Source of the DNA: Certhia americana
Lineage: Eukaryota > Chordata > Aves > Passeriformes > Certhiidae
Direction: 5' to 3'
DNA length: 64,000 bases
NCBI GenBank assembly: GCA_018697195.1
Contig: CM031858.1
Span: forward strand, 126,315,221 to 126,379,220
Shown piece by piece: positions 14,621 through 27,082 of the stretch (its first letter is position 1; every line of letters starts with the position of its first letter). The notes under the pieces were generated by a model. The model was not told the DNA's origin. It made no database searches and saw only the letters and a program-made list of their open reading frames with translations. Both the position numbers and the translations under genes were made by a program.

Positions 14621-16273
14621 GTCTATAATATGGGGCACAAGTTTTCATGAAGCTGACACCAAAAAAACTACTGTATCTCAAAGAAAATGTTAGAATACAT
14701 GTTATGCAATTCCAAAGTAAACTTGGAGCTTGAAAAGATCCTCCTCTGTAGATCTCTAAATCCACAAAACCTGGAACGTGAGAATCAAGAGCAGAAAGTG
14801 AGTATACGGAAAGGAGAAATGAACAGCTGAAATTAGTTGAGATTAATTGGTTTTGAGGCAATGGGTTTTTTTCAAGTGATGTGGGACCAACAGGAAATCC
14901 TGAATCTTAGATCGTTTGAGAAGCCAAGAAGGGTGAAGATAAGAGGAAAGATTTCAGGTCAGATAATGAGAGTAAAACCAGACATGTTTTGGAAAAGAAC
15001 GTTATTGGAAAGTGATGGAACTGCATCTGGGGCTGCAGAGGTCCATTTCTGAATCTCCCACCAGCTTTCTTGATCAGTGAATACCTTTGTTCAAGACTCA
15101 GTGAAATCCACGGTATGATTCCTCTCCTATCTGTTGTGAGCCTGGATGAAAGCCTCTAGCCTGTGAGAATACCCTCAAGGTCAGACCTCAACTTGAATCT
15201 TTTGACAGCAAAGTTCTGGGTGTCAAACATACCTGCCCCTCAGTGATAACTGTAATGTCAATCCCAGCCAGCCTTTTGGAGACACTCTGTCCTCACAGAT
15301 TGTAGTGATTTAGAGGTAGTGATATAGCTCAAACAGAACTTTGAAGGTGTCCATCAAAGTTTTCTGCCCCAAATCATCACCTACTGCCTCTGCTTCCTGG
15401 CCCTGGGGTTGCTGAAGCCTCCTGCACAAACCAGGAAAGGCCCCAGGCTGCAACATAAAGAAGGACATGTGCATTGCAAAGTATTTCTCTGGAAGTCATG
15501 CTGCTTGTGATGCCCAGAGAGCCTTGACTATATTCATTTTACAAGATTATGAGAAAATGCACTTCACATGTAAGCAAATTTTGGTTTAATGTTCAAGAAA
15601 TATGATTAACAAGTGAAGGTCATGTTGGTAACTTTTTGCAAAATATTGTTATTGTGGTGGTTATTTTAGGGAAAAAAATTGCTTTATGTTTGAGTTAATA
15701 AAGTTGACCATCTGCAGGAGAAAGAGTGAGTAAGACAAAAGGATTAGGGCAATGGGGATTTTGAACTCTTTTGTACACTACAGATTTTAACTGTCATGAA
15801 AAACTATTGCTAGGAGCATGAAGTTACCATCAGTAAAGAGTCAGATGAAGAGCCACGGGGCAGAGAAAGTAGCCAAGTATTAGAAGAGAGAGAGAAAATA
15901 TGTAGTCTGAGGACAAGTTGAAAATTACCAAGGTTCAGGGCATGTTCCCTAGAATAAATCATATTGAAATCTGAAAGAAGTAGATGAGGGACTTTCATAC
16001 TCTATCCCCACTACACTGTTTAATGTTTCTGCTTGGGGCTAATTGCAGTGCTGAGAATCTCAGACATCTAGTCAACATGAAGCTTTGTCTGAGTCTCATG
16101 GTAATAACTATTTTTTGTTATCAGTGAAAGGCAGCGGAGAGTTTGTTGGCTACTGCCTTGTGTAATTGTGCTTGATCTGAAAGAAGACAGATGCTCAATT
16201 TTTTATTTGTAAACAATGTCTTTACTGTGATCAAGAGAAAGCAAGGTAATCTTTGCACTCCTCACTGTCTGGG

Positions 16274-16290
16274 AAAAAAAAAAAAAAAAA
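16274..16290. repeat. A17 homopolymer tract
   Basis: Seventeen consecutive A. A similar A17 lies at 36843-36859 and a T16 at 60178-60193. Confidence 0.95.
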
Positions 16291-16639
16291 GCTGTAAATC
16301 AAGGACCAGTTCTGTTTCCCATTAACATCAGTCAGAAGGTAGAAGTGCAACAGGGATTGCAATCATATGAGTCCCTGTTTGAACTCGTTTTCTTGGTTCA
16401 TTTTCTTGCTGGCTAAGCTTACATTAAAACTGTTTCTTTTTTTCCTGAAGATAGCAGAAAGTTCCTGATGTACTTTTTCCATTGCTTTCTTTTTGTTGTT
16501 CCTGATGGCAACATTAATCTTCTGCATGTGCATAATTTACTAGTCCATGTGTTTAACAAGTACCTGGTACATAGAAAACTTGTTTTCTGGGTGAGAAACA
16601 GAAGCTGCAAACCTGATTAAATTAAAAGGATCTTCTTAC

Positions 16640-17440
16640 AGGAAGACGGTACTAGCCTGCATCTATAGTTTGGCTCTGATGGGGTGAAACACAGATGTGA
16701 CAGTCAGCTTCATGGCTGCCATGGCATCAACCAGGCTGTGTTTCCACAGTTAATACCTGAGTCCCCACAGCTATTACAGAGCTGGTCTGCAGATAAGTGG
16801 CTATGGCCACAGCCACATAGTCCCTTTGAAGATGAATCTGATTCTCTTGCAAGTGTGGAACTACCTGTAGAGGAATGCAAGCCCTGTGCTGAGGAGAAGG
16901 AGTGGGCAGCAACAGGGCTACTCATAGGATTCCTAAAGGAATCCCTTCACAAGGCATGCCATATTCTCTGTTCCTTCCCCTGCAGTCCAGTAGGTGACTC
17001 CTGCAACATCACAATAATTCCTCTGAAGACATTTGAGCACCAGAAGAGAAGCAACTGTAGGGTCTTGGCCACAGATTCATCAGTCACGGTGGAGTCCATG
17101 GACAATCAGTCTGAGGGCACAAATAAGCATCCTCTCCTTTCCCTGGCAGAAGTGGTACCTCTCCCTAGGCATGGACATGGATCACTGCTGATGGCACAAC
17201 CAATAGGGCCAGGAAGTTTGGCCCAGATTGTGGTGTTACATGGGGTGGGAGGTGCAGGGATGGCAGCAAACAAACAAAAAGCCAAGGCAGACCAACGCTC
17301 CACCTCAGCTGTGAAGTAAATTGGCATCCACTCTGGAGCTGAGAGACTGCTGTCTCCAGGGCTCTGAAGGAATGATGCATACAGACAGGACAGGATTCCC
17401 CCTTTTAGCTGTTGCCTGTCCTCACACCAACCCAATTCCC
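16640..17440. other. GC-richer block with a 651-bp open frame, unclassified
   Basis: This block stands out from the AT-rich intron by higher GC content and by an open + frame from 16669 to the TAA ending at 17322. The frame has no in-frame ATG until 17098, so an ATG-started product would be only 73 residues (MDNQSEGTNK...). The opposite strand also has a 109-codon frame (17106-17435). I recognise no domain in either. CTTCCCCTGCAG at about 16974-16985 resembles an acceptor. Possible explanations are an unclassified old repeat, an exon of a non-coding RNA, or chance. I do not call it a gene. Confidence 0.3.
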
Positions 17441-19691
17441 TGGGGACCAGAAAAAAAATTCCTGCAAGAAAACTCCTGACACTTTTGCTACTGAATGGTT
17501 TGAAAAATGATAGCTTATATAATCCTATAGCCTCATTTCATTTTAGCAGTATTTAATGAAAGAAGGAATGGTTGAACAAAGCAATTTCATATACTATTCA
17601 ACAAGCAGCTCTCTCTGTATGAAGCATTAACAATAGCTGTCATCTTTGTACAAAGAAAGGCTTCCAATTACTTCAATGCTAAGAGAAAATCCAAATACTG
17701 AGAGCCCCACAATATTTTTTAATACCATTATGGAAAAGGAAAAGGTGTGACCCAGAACTCCATTTAAAATTTTACTAGCCTTGAGAATTAATATGAACTT
17801 GCGTTCAATTTTCTGGAAAGTTACATCTCTACAGCTGCACTCTTTGGGCACATAATGGAAGAGACCAGAGAGCTGTCCCTTCCTCTCTGTTTTTTTCGCA
17901 TGCTAGAGTGGGGGAAAGGGAGGAGATGACATGTAATCAATGGAACATATAAAGACAAAAGTAACGTTATGATATAAAAAAGTCATATGATTTCATTAAA
18001 ATTTCTTTTGCAGGCAGCTGCGAAATTTATAAGACTAGTAGATGGAAGAGTATAAAACAAAGATAGATTAGCCTTGGCTTTGCTAATGTACAGTTATGCT
18101 ATAAACCATATGGCAACAGGCTTTCTCTAAATTACATCTACCTCTTGGTCTTTATCTCCCATATCCTTTTGGTCATCTGAAAGAGGAGAATGCATCCTGA
18201 TCTCTATCAATACCTTCCTCTGTATACAGATTGTAAATTCACTGTGAGATTTCCTTCCTATGTCTTAATTTAAATTACCCTCTTTTCCACTAAGTGTTGG
18301 TCTAAAGCATAGCTGGTCTGGAAATACACGATACACTTTTTTATCCAAAATTTAAGTCAAATAAGTGTAGAATTGTTCAAGGAATGTCTCCATTTCTGTA
18401 ACCATTCACAAGAATGTGTGGAAGAATGCCTGATGAAACATATCTTAGAAAATCAGCTTTTGAGCTTTAAGGGTACTTGGAGTATTCTTAGCTCCGGGTT
18501 TTGGTTCCCAGTCTTTCTGACATGGAGCTCACACTCAGAGGTCACATCCTTAATATTAAATTATAGGTACTAATTTAGGTATGTGTATTTGTTCTCTCAC
18601 TGCGCAAAATGCCCGCAGTGGTCTCTAGGTCATGTCCATTCCCTAGAAGTTGCTTGGGACAGTACTTGTAAACTGTGGTTAAAAGTCATGCAAAGAAACA
18701 ATATAACAATTTAAAACAACAGATAAAAGAGTACTAGCACATTGAAAGGGCTCCATTTAATTTTATAGGTTAAATGTAGCCTGAGGCACGGGATGTGGAT
18801 TGGCAGCAGAAATTCTCAAAATCCCAATTTTCATGAATTGAGCTAGTGTCTGTTGAAGCTTCTTGTTTATAGCATTTGGTTTTGTGAACCAAAACTGTTT
18901 TGGTTTTGGTTTTTCTTTTAAATAACATGTTTTAAGGAATCTGAAGGGCAAGGATATTAAGAAATATTGAAATATTTCTAGGGTATGAATGCTCTTTAGG
19001 TATCATTGCTTGCACTTACAAAGCCTGTTTAAAGTCAGCTGTTGTCTTCAGGACCCTATTCTCAGATTACTTCGTGAGGGAATCTGGGAGCAAAGCACAA
19101 GGACTAGCAGCTACTGCCTCTCCAAATGGGATGTTCACATCTGGACGAGGTAGGCAGTCAGTGGTAGGAAATGTGATAGGAGAAATGTAGATAATGCTGT
19201 GTTGAGCTGCCTTTTCAGAAAATTTTATGTAGCTACTGAATACAATGAGTACCCTTCTAAAATGGTAATCATGATCTTTTTTAAATTATTTTTTATGTTT
19301 TATCATTAATCACCAGGCATTTTTTGTATAATTACAAATAAAAATACCATGCTCAAAATCAGATTTATTCTGCTGATGACACAACCTTGAATGAAACCTA
19401 AATCTCATTCTTCTACTAAGTACTGCCATGATAACAGGAAACTAAAAATGGATTTCTTTGATAAAGAAAATAATTTCATTTGATTTTGTAAGCACATAAG
19501 ACCAGGATGCTGCATTACAATGTGTTGTTTTCTGCACATTCACTTTTATATTCATAGTTTTTCCATAGTATTTTGAATTTCAGTAATGAATTCATCTTAG
19601 TATTGATATCTAAGTGAACATTTCTAGTATACAAGCAGAGGAAAATAATGTGAGTCCCTGGGCTGCTCCATTCCCACAAAGAATTATACAG

Positions 19692-20710
19692 TCATAGAAT
19701 CACAGAATGGTTTGGGTTGGAATGGACCTAAAAGACCATCTAGTTCAAACCTCCCTGCCATGGGCAGGAACACCTTGGACCAGATCAGGTTGCTCAGAGT
19801 CCCCTCCTATCTGGCCTTGAATGCTTGCAGACATGAGGCATCCACATTCCCTGGGCAACCTGTTGCACTGTTTCATCACCCTCACAGCAAAGAATTTCTT
19901 CCTAATCTAAACCTCCTCTCAGTTTGAAGCCATTGTACCTTGTCCCATCATTACAAGCCCTTGCAAAAATCCCCCCTCAGTTTTCCTGCAGGGTCCCTGC
20001 AGTTATTTAAAGGCTTCTGAGAGATCTGTCTAAAGCTTACTCCTCTCCAGCCTGAACAATCAGAATTCTCTCAGCCTATCTTCTTAGGGGAGGTGCTCCA
20101 TCTCTCTGATCATCTTGGTGGCCCTCTCCTAGACTTGCCTAAAAAGGCCCACATCCTTATGCTGGGACCTCAGAGCTGCACACAGTACTCTGAGAGCAGA
20201 GCAGAGGCACAATCCCCTCCCTTGCCATGCTGGCCACACTGCTTTTTATACAGCCCAGGTTACAGTTGGCTTTCTGGGCTGCAAGCACACATTACCAGGT
20301 GACATCAAGCTTCTTCACCCCCAAATCCTGTTCTCAATCTATTCTCCACCCAGCCTGTGTTGGCACCTGGGATTGCCCAGATCCAGGTGCAGGACCTTGA
20401 ACTTCATGAGGTTTACACAGGTCCAGTTCTCATGCCCATTAAGGTCTCTCTTGATGGCATCCCATGCCTCCAGTGCCCACACAGCTTGGTGTCATTGGCA
20501 AACCTGCTGAGGGTGCACTCAGTGCCACTGTCTGCGTTGCCAAGGAAGATGTTAAACTGCACCTGTCCCAATACTGATCCCCAGGGAATGCCACTCATCA
20601 GAGGTCTTCACTAGAAAATCTACCCATTTAATGCATTTTTGAGTGTGACCATGAGCCATTTCTTTATCCACCAGGTGCCAATTCATCAAATCCATGCGTC
20701 TCCAGAAGCA
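19692..20710 (-). mobile_element. CR1 LINE fragment (about 1.0 kb) with remnant of reverse-transcriptase C-terminal region
   Basis: This is the longest CR1 copy in the window, antisense to RALYL. The left end TCATAGAATCACAGAATGG is the inverted CR1 tail, and similarity continues to about 20710, into the reverse-transcriptase coding part. On the - strand, 20413-20598 reads as a RT piece containing [10 protein letters not shown] (from a PQGSVL-type motif) followed by FANDTKLCG (from a FADDTKL-type catalytic motif, at 20491-20502). The first catalytic Asp is replaced by Asn, and the frame is broken on both sides, so the copy is inactive. Local GC content is visibly higher than in the flanking intron. 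Confidence 0.92.
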
Positions 20711-22200
20711 ATGTGAATATCTGTGTCCCTTGTGCAGTTGTCTGGTACATATTCATGTCCAAGTGCAGTAGCTAATTTGACAGCATAAGGAGTGATATGT
20801 TTCTGCATTCCTTGGGGTGGAATCATTAGCACAGGTAAATCTCTCTGCTGCTGACAGCAAATTTATTTGACACAGAGTTTATGATCTAGTAGATGTAAAT
20901 GTCTGCTGTGAAACCAATGATGGATGAAGGAAGAGAACAGCTTATCTCACAAGATTTCCAGTTGGGATAGAAATAATCTATCTTGCGAAATGTTGACAAG
21001 TTCACTTCTAATCTTAGTTAGAAAATTGAGACTGGAAGAGATAGTGCTGAAAAAATAATGGGGTGAAAATCTGTTCTAACTTTTCAAAGCATTTCCTACA
21101 TCCATTCCTAACTTGCTACAAAGTGCTTAGGGAGTTGCAGAGCTATTCAATCACTTTCATATTAACAGAAAAGCCCCATGTGCACAGCTTTTCTATGAAC
21201 TATTTCCTGTGCTAAAGAGAATTTTGGGCTATTACTATCTGTATAAAGCAGTTCACTGTTTATAGATTTATTTAAATGTGAGGGAATCTTAACTGATTCT
21301 GAACAGTTTTGCCACTCTGCCTCTTACAGTATCACCTTTTTGACATTTTTTATCGAAATAAAGAGAACACTTAACTAACAGCCCTTAGCTTTCCACACTA
21401 CTCACCATTTTTAGAAGTGGGTCTTGTAGAGCTGCAAGTGTAGGTCTATCAGAACAGTCATCAGGATAGTATTGATCTGTCCCAGGAGGATATGAAGAAG
21501 TTTTTAAAACCTGTAACTAAGGGTTTAAAGAGAAGGTCTAAGATGTAGCTCTGGAACAGCAGCAGATGAGAGACAAAATATATGTGCAAATTATGGCATT
21601 GTGAAGAGGATACCACAGCCTCAAGTATTTCAAAAGAGCAGATTATAATTCTCCTTTTTTTTTCCCCTTAAAATCTATCCTACTTGTAGTAGGAGATGGT
21701 GAATGCCAACACAGAAAATGACCTTAAACTGACATATAAGAATAGTATAAAAAGGTCTAATTATCGCAAAGGTCACAGGATAAAAAGTTTGTTCTGATTC
21801 TGTTTTTTCCAGGAGACAATGGAAATGCAAAAGAGCTATCAAAATTCCTCAGTGGCTTTCAGAAATGTTTGGTGTTTACTTTGTTGATTCAACATTTTAT
21901 ATATATTAGAATTTATATATATCTTGACATAAGGGCATCATAGCTGAACTTATTACAAAAATGGAAGACAAAAATAATATATATAAAATAAAGCACTTCC
22001 TAAAATTAAGAGAAGGAAAGCATTTCATGGAGACATAAAAACTATCTATAAATGTTCCTCCAATTTCAGAGAGCAAGATGAAACAAGAAAAGTATTATTT
22101 TATGGAAAGTTATGATTTAATAGTAATACAGCTCCTACAGGAGAAACTGCAGTCAGATTTAATACCAAAATACTTCATATAAGGAAAATGTTTCTTAAGG

Positions 22201-22255
22201 ATTTTATATTATATGGTTCTACATAAATATTTTATATTATATGGTTCTACATAAA
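22201..22255. repeat. 28-bp tandem duplication, two copies
   Basis: The unit starts ATTTTATATTATATGGTTCT and continues ACATAAAT. The second copy starts at 22229 and matches for 27 bases. The near-perfect match implies a recent duplication. Confidence 0.95.
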
Positions 22256-23789
22256 AGCTTTTCATATCAGGTCCTTGTATATAATTTTAAATAAATGATG
22301 ACTGATCTCAAAATATCAAAAAATAAGTGTAAAATGCTTTTGAATTCTTTTAAATACTTGAAGTATCAAACTTCCACTGGCAAAACATTTTCTGTCAAAA
22401 AGAAGTCTAAGGGACATACATTTTCAATAATCCTGATTGTTAAAAAATGTCAGACTGGGAGGGCTTTATTAATTTTGTGTGAAATAAAAGTATCCAGCCG
22501 ATAAGTCTCAGGCTTTTACTGCATCTTTTGAGGACAAGAATAACAAATAGAAATGTTTGTGCTTTTAGCATCACTGCACTGGACAGTGCTTATTCATACT
22601 CCTACACTTTCTACTTCTCCCTCCACTATACTCAATTTCAGATAAAAAATAGACTGTACTGAGAACATGTGTTTTCTTAAAAAACTCAACCACCACATGA
22701 TTCCGCATTTAAAGGGATATGATGTTCTGTCACAGAAATTTTACTCTGAAATAATTCTGATGATTTTGCTGATGTCACTCTTTTTTTATATTATTGAAGC
22801 TGAGAAGAGATTTAGCTGCAGCATCCCTCAAGCTGCATGAAATTTGTTTCCTAAACAGAAGTTTCACTTTATCCACGTGATTTGTAGGAATGTTGACTTT
22901 GCAACCTTCAATCAGAAAGGAGGAGCTTTTTAATATACATTTGTTTTTATACAGACAGCTTCCTAAGTTCCAAAAGTCTGGTCTGTGCTTCTTTCTCCAT
23001 GTATAGCTATTCCAGCAATCATAATGAGAGACATCTATCTCCTGGTATGTCTTTGAGTATGATTTAAATGAAGAGACAAATTTGAGAACAAGAGTAATGT
23101 CTGTAGAAGCTATATATCTGTATATCTATATCAAACTTATACCTATATAAGCTTGACTTTCTTTTATATTTCAAGCATAAATGGACAGGTAGAATATAAG
23201 TGAACTTTCAAAGTATTCACAAGATTTCTGATCTTGTTGAGAAGAATAAGTGTCTTCTTAAGATAAAACATTTCCAAACCCAGATTTTTTCATTCGCCAA
23301 GGTGTGATAGATTTGGGGTGGGAAATAGATACTCTTATTTGTTTTTGAAGAGCTACTTTCTGAGTGCATGATGAAATAGCAGTTAAAGATCAGTGTGCAT
23401 TTCTTTAGATTGTAAAAGGGAATTCTTCAGAACAATTGCAGTCCTCCTCAACAGAACTTGACTTATTTCACCATCTGAGTTACCATCCAAATCTTGTTTA
23501 TTAGAAATACATTATTGGCTCCACCAAACAGAAACTTGTGTGCCTAAAAAATGTCATTTCCCTCTGTTAACAAAAAAACTATATTTTACCCAAAATCCTC
23601 ATGCATTACAGTAAAAATTTTTTTTGAGAGTTTTACAGCATCAATTCAGAAGAGGTAAAAACTAAACAGGTGTTTTAGGTATGCTGTCCATTTTCACTGC
23701 CTGTTATTACTCACTTTCAATGATTTGAAAGTGCCTTTGCAAACTTCCAGATGTTTGACTTACTGATATCAAATTTTTTTGGCTTTCAG

Positions 23790-23865
23790 ACATCAACATG
23801 GCAGGAGAACCAAAACCTTACAGACCAAAACCTGGCAACAAGCGGCCACTTTCAACACTTTACAG
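23790..23865 (+). CDS. RALYL: RALYL internal coding exon (end of RRM region and basic linker)
   Basis: This 76 bp exon is bounded by GGCTTTCAG before and GTAAGTG after, the latter a near-perfect donor. It starts with the last two bases of a codon and encodes (D)[24 protein letters not shown], ending with two bases of an Arg codon (AG|A). This matches RALYL just after its RRM: the INMAGEPK stretch ends the RNA-binding domain, and the K/R/P-rich part starts the linker that in the hnRNPC/RALY family contains basic, nuclear-localisation-type residues. From memory the mammalian protein has SALY where this one has STLY, so one Ala-to-Thr change is likely. RALYL is a nuclear RNA-binding hnRNPC relative enriched in brain. 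Paralogues RALY and HNRNPC differ clearly here (RALY lacks the [11 protein letters not shown] wording), so the assignment is firm. The exon joins in frame to 42944. Confidence 0.95.
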
Positions 23866-24028
23866 GTAAGTGAGATTTCACTTTAACTTACCCCAATACA
23901 GTTTTCATCAGAAAAATTCTGGTAACCTAAAATGTATCTACCAATGGCACTGTGCAATGTTCACCAAAATTAAAATGAAATCTAAATATTTATTAATGTT
24001 CCCACTCCTAGTACTATCATATTTTTTT

Positions 24029-24058
24029 TCTTAATTTCTTAATTTTTCTTAATTTAGC
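24029..24058. repeat. Short TTCTTAATT tandem repeat, about three copies
   Basis: Three consecutive variants of TTTCTTAATT lie shortly downstream of the RALYL exon at 23790, within the intron. Confidence 0.75.
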
Positions 24059-25090
24059 TATTTCAACTTTAAGACCTTATGATTCAGTGCTTGGCTATGA
24101 CCTCATTTCTTTGACTTTTTTATTTGCAATGATCAGTGAAATAACTAACCATTTCAGAGCAACAAAACTGGTTTCTCATGGATTTTTCTATCAGGGGTAA
24201 GAAGCAAGTTCTGACAAAAGTGGACTTCTTCCTCAGTTGTTCAGGAGGGCATTGATACTGTCTTTCTCCTATTCCCAGGTGCCTTTTCTCATAGAGCTTT
24301 TACAAACTTGAAGAAACATCCACATTTTTTTCAAAATCAATTATGTTTAGTGAAGCATTACAGATTGTTAGGGCTACCATGCCCACATGTATTTCTGCTC
24401 GATAAACCTCACTTCTCATAAAAGTACTACAGAATTTATTCTCCAGGTACCTGGGAGGAATTAGGGTTGATTCCTACTGTAGCTAAACTGCAAGTAGAGT
24501 GGCTCTGAGAACAGCACCTCAGGAGTGAAATCAGACACACTTGAGCAGTACTTTTTCATGTTATGTCTGGTCTGAAAACTTCAGATGGAAATTTAAGTGT
24601 GGGATCTCAGAATAAGATAACCGGAAGCATTCTAGGTCTGAGCCTCCATGCTACACAGAAGAAATTTGAAGTTTTATCATATAGCTGCCATTAACTGAAA
24701 TGATAGAAATATTATTTCTGGAGAAGAGAATCCCTGTTTCATCATTACTCTCAACGGCATGCAACTAAACTCTGTGGGTGTTCCTGGTAACCTTGGTCTA
24801 CTTTGTTCCTGTGCCAGTATTTCAAAAGATTTTGAAAGATGTTCTGTGATTTCTGGCATTTCTATATATTTTCACCTCTGAGCTTTTGAAGGCTTTCTCA
24901 TAAATACTTGTTCTGCAGAAAAGATAGGGATAAGAGAGACCTGTGGAAAGTTCTAAAAGAATTTTAAAGAGGAAAAATATCTGAGATTGTGTCCTTTCAA
25001 GGATGTAGTGCAAACTATTTCTCTAGAAGATCATGAGGCTTTTATGAGCAATTAAGAGAATCCTTCCATTTCCCCCTTCGTCTTCATTGT

Positions 25091-25507
25091 CCCTCTCTGC
25101 TCTGACCTTGTAAGACCCCACCTGGGGTACTGTGTCCTGCTCTGGAGTACTAAGCACAAGAAAGGACTTACAGGGGAGCTTATATAAAATAAAACACCTT
25201 TTTACATGGGCAGATAGTGATAGGATTAAGGCGAACAATTTTCAACTACAAAAGAAGGGATTTAGATTAAATGTAAGACAGAAATTCTACACTCAGAAGA
25301 CAGTGAGGCACTGAAACAGATTACTCAGGGTAGTCATGGGTGTCCCATTGTAAATATTCAGGGACAGGTTGGATGGGGTCCTGAGCAATTTTACCTGGTG
25401 GATGGCATCGCTGTCCATGGTTGTAACTAGATGACCTTCAAAGTTCCTTCCAACCCACTCTCTCATTCTGTGATATGGTCCCTTCCAACCCAAACCATTC
25501 TATTATT
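25091..25507 (+). mobile_element. CR1 LINE 3' fragment, internally deleted, with a doubled tail
   Basis: This copy starts with CTCTGCTCTGACCTTGTAAG, then the CR1-typical AGACCCCACCTGGGGTACTG and CTCTGGAGTACTAAGCACAAG. It continues through AGACAGTGAGGCACTGAAAC and GGACAGGTTGGATGGGG. It ends with one CR1 tail, CTTCAAAGTTCCTTCCAACC followed by CATTCTGTGAT, and immediately afterwards a second tail, GGTCCCTTCCAACCCAAACC followed by ATTCTATT. The segment between the RT-proximal part and the tail is shortened and diverged. Confidence 0.88.
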
Positions 25508-25583
25508 GCATATTAAAAATGAACTTTTATTAACTCAGTATGGCTTAACCAAGTATGTGAGAAGATAAATACTTATTTCAGAA

Positions 25584-26081
25584 TGCTGTAACTGGGTCTG
25601 ACTGCGATGGAGTTAACTTTCTCCATAGGATTCTATATGTGTTTTGGATTTGTTACTAAAACACACCAATGTTTTTGGCTGAACACAACAGTCACATGGT
25701 TTTCTCATTTTCCTATTCTGCCTTTGTAATTAATAGGTTTGGTGTGGGCAAGAAGTTAGGAAGAAATATATCTGAGACAGCTGATCCAACCTGGCCAGAG
25801 GGATATTTTCTCATATAAACAGAAATAAAAATTGGGAAGGTTTTTCTTCCAAAGCAACTCTTGCTTGGAGATTGCCCAGACTGCTTATGGGAGGTGGAAA
25901 GCAATTGCTTTTGCATCACCTGTATTTTTTTCTCTTCTCCCTTCCCCTATTACACTGCAAATATCTCAGTCCATGAGGCTTTTTTAACTTTTGATGTCTC
26001 TTCATCCCAATAGGGCACAATGATAGGAGAGTGAGAGAGTCACTATGTGGGTGCATAGCTGCTGGCCAGGATCCACCCACA
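25584..26081 (+). mobile_element. Diverged avian endogenous-retrovirus solo LTR, + orientation
   Basis: The block resembles a common bird ERV LTR family. Near the left end is GATGGAGTTAACTTTCTCC and TTTTGGATTTGTTACTAAA, in the middle GACAGCTGATCCAACCTGGC and GAGGGATATTTTCTCATATA, and near the right end TCTCAGTCCATGAGGC and GCTGGCCAGGATCCACCCAC. Taking TG...CA as ends gives 25584-26081, about 498 bp. No target-site duplication is visible, and there is no gag/pol/env sequence on either side, so it reads as a decayed solo LTR. Family resemblance is from memory, and the exact ends are uncertain by some tens of bases. Confidence 0.72.
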
Positions 26082-27082
26082 AGACTGAGACAGTGAAGAG
26101 GGAAGTGCTTAAATTAGATTTGATTTGCACTAAGAGAGTCATTGGTTAAAAATTTAGTTGCCACAAAATAGTCACTGTGAAAAGGAAAGACTGTAAGCAT
26201 AAAGAGGATAATGGATTTCAGAAAGGACAGAATTAAATGAGCTCAGAGATCTGGTAAGTAGAAAGATTCCTGGAAAGAAATTGGAGGACAAAAGAAGTGC
26301 AGAAAATCTTGCACTGACTGTGCTTAAGGTAGAACATAAAATTCTCTTGAAGCTGAAAAAATCAAACAAAGGAATAATATGATAGCATCAACTTTCTCTT
26401 AACATTCTAAAACTTGAAAAGGAATTGCACAAAATGTGGAATCAAAACCCCTTGACTGGTAGTAGAAAAGAAGAGCAGGGTCATCCTCCAGGATGTCAGA
26501 AAGGCTAAAACACATAACAGTATAAAAGGGAACAAAAGATTGTCATTAGAGTAACATCTTCTGATTTTTAGTTAGGAGGAAAAGAGAGAAGATTGTAGAT
26601 GATATAGAAAAGGCTTCTTTTACTTCATCAAAAGTGGTTAGCTGACCAGATATTAAAGAAAATCAATTTTTACCAGAGGGTATGCAATAAAAAAATTGGC
26701 TAACCAGTGTTTGACTAAGTGAATTTGATGGAAATGATCTGATAACATTCACTGCAGTGTGTTCAAAGGACTAGCTGAATCTGTGTGTGGACTACTAGTG
26801 ATTCTTTCCAAAAATTTATTGAGGTCTTGTAAGGTAAAGAAACAGTGGGTATGGGAAGGTGTTAGACCTATTTTTGAGAAAAAGAGATTCAGTAAATTAT
26901 TAGGTCAGACTATCTTTGATTCTAAGAAATGTACTAGAGCGCATTATTAGAAATCAATTTATCAAGACCAAGAAGTTAATAAATTGGTTAAAAATCAGAA
27001 GCATATTATGCTGAAACAATATAATTTCCTTCCTTGACAAGACAGCAAATTTAGAGTAGAAAGAGATGTGCTATACGGTCAT

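Larger units (their letters stand above)
1..23789 (+). other. RALYL: RALYL intron, upstream part (3' portion of a long intron)
   Basis: This is non-coding sequence upstream of the first recognisable RALYL exon. It ends in a T-rich tract and TTTCAG acceptor just before 23790. The intron is phase 1, because the next exon supplies only the last two bases of the Asp codon. I looked for the preceding RRM-coding exon (the segment ending ...AGQPL) and did not see it. Recognisable contents are CR1 fragments at about 2604-2990, 14436-14620 and 19692-20710, a perfect hairpin at 10560-10595, a GT microsatellite at 10605-10620, a GC-richer unclassified block around 16640-17440 and a 28 bp tandem duplication at 22201-22255. 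The remaining stretches are AT-rich and hold nothing I can name. That it is RALYL intron, and not intergenic sequence before an alternative first exon, is inferred from the open acceptor. Confidence 0.8.

Noticed and set aside
18763..18951. 62-codon - strand frame with a faint retroelement flavour
   Set aside because: No catalytic or structural motif of a reverse transcriptase could be pointed to.
1..23789. Search for the upstream RRM exons of RALYL
   Set aside because: No stretch encoding the expected RRM residues (for example the AGQPL end) was seen; they must lie further upstream.
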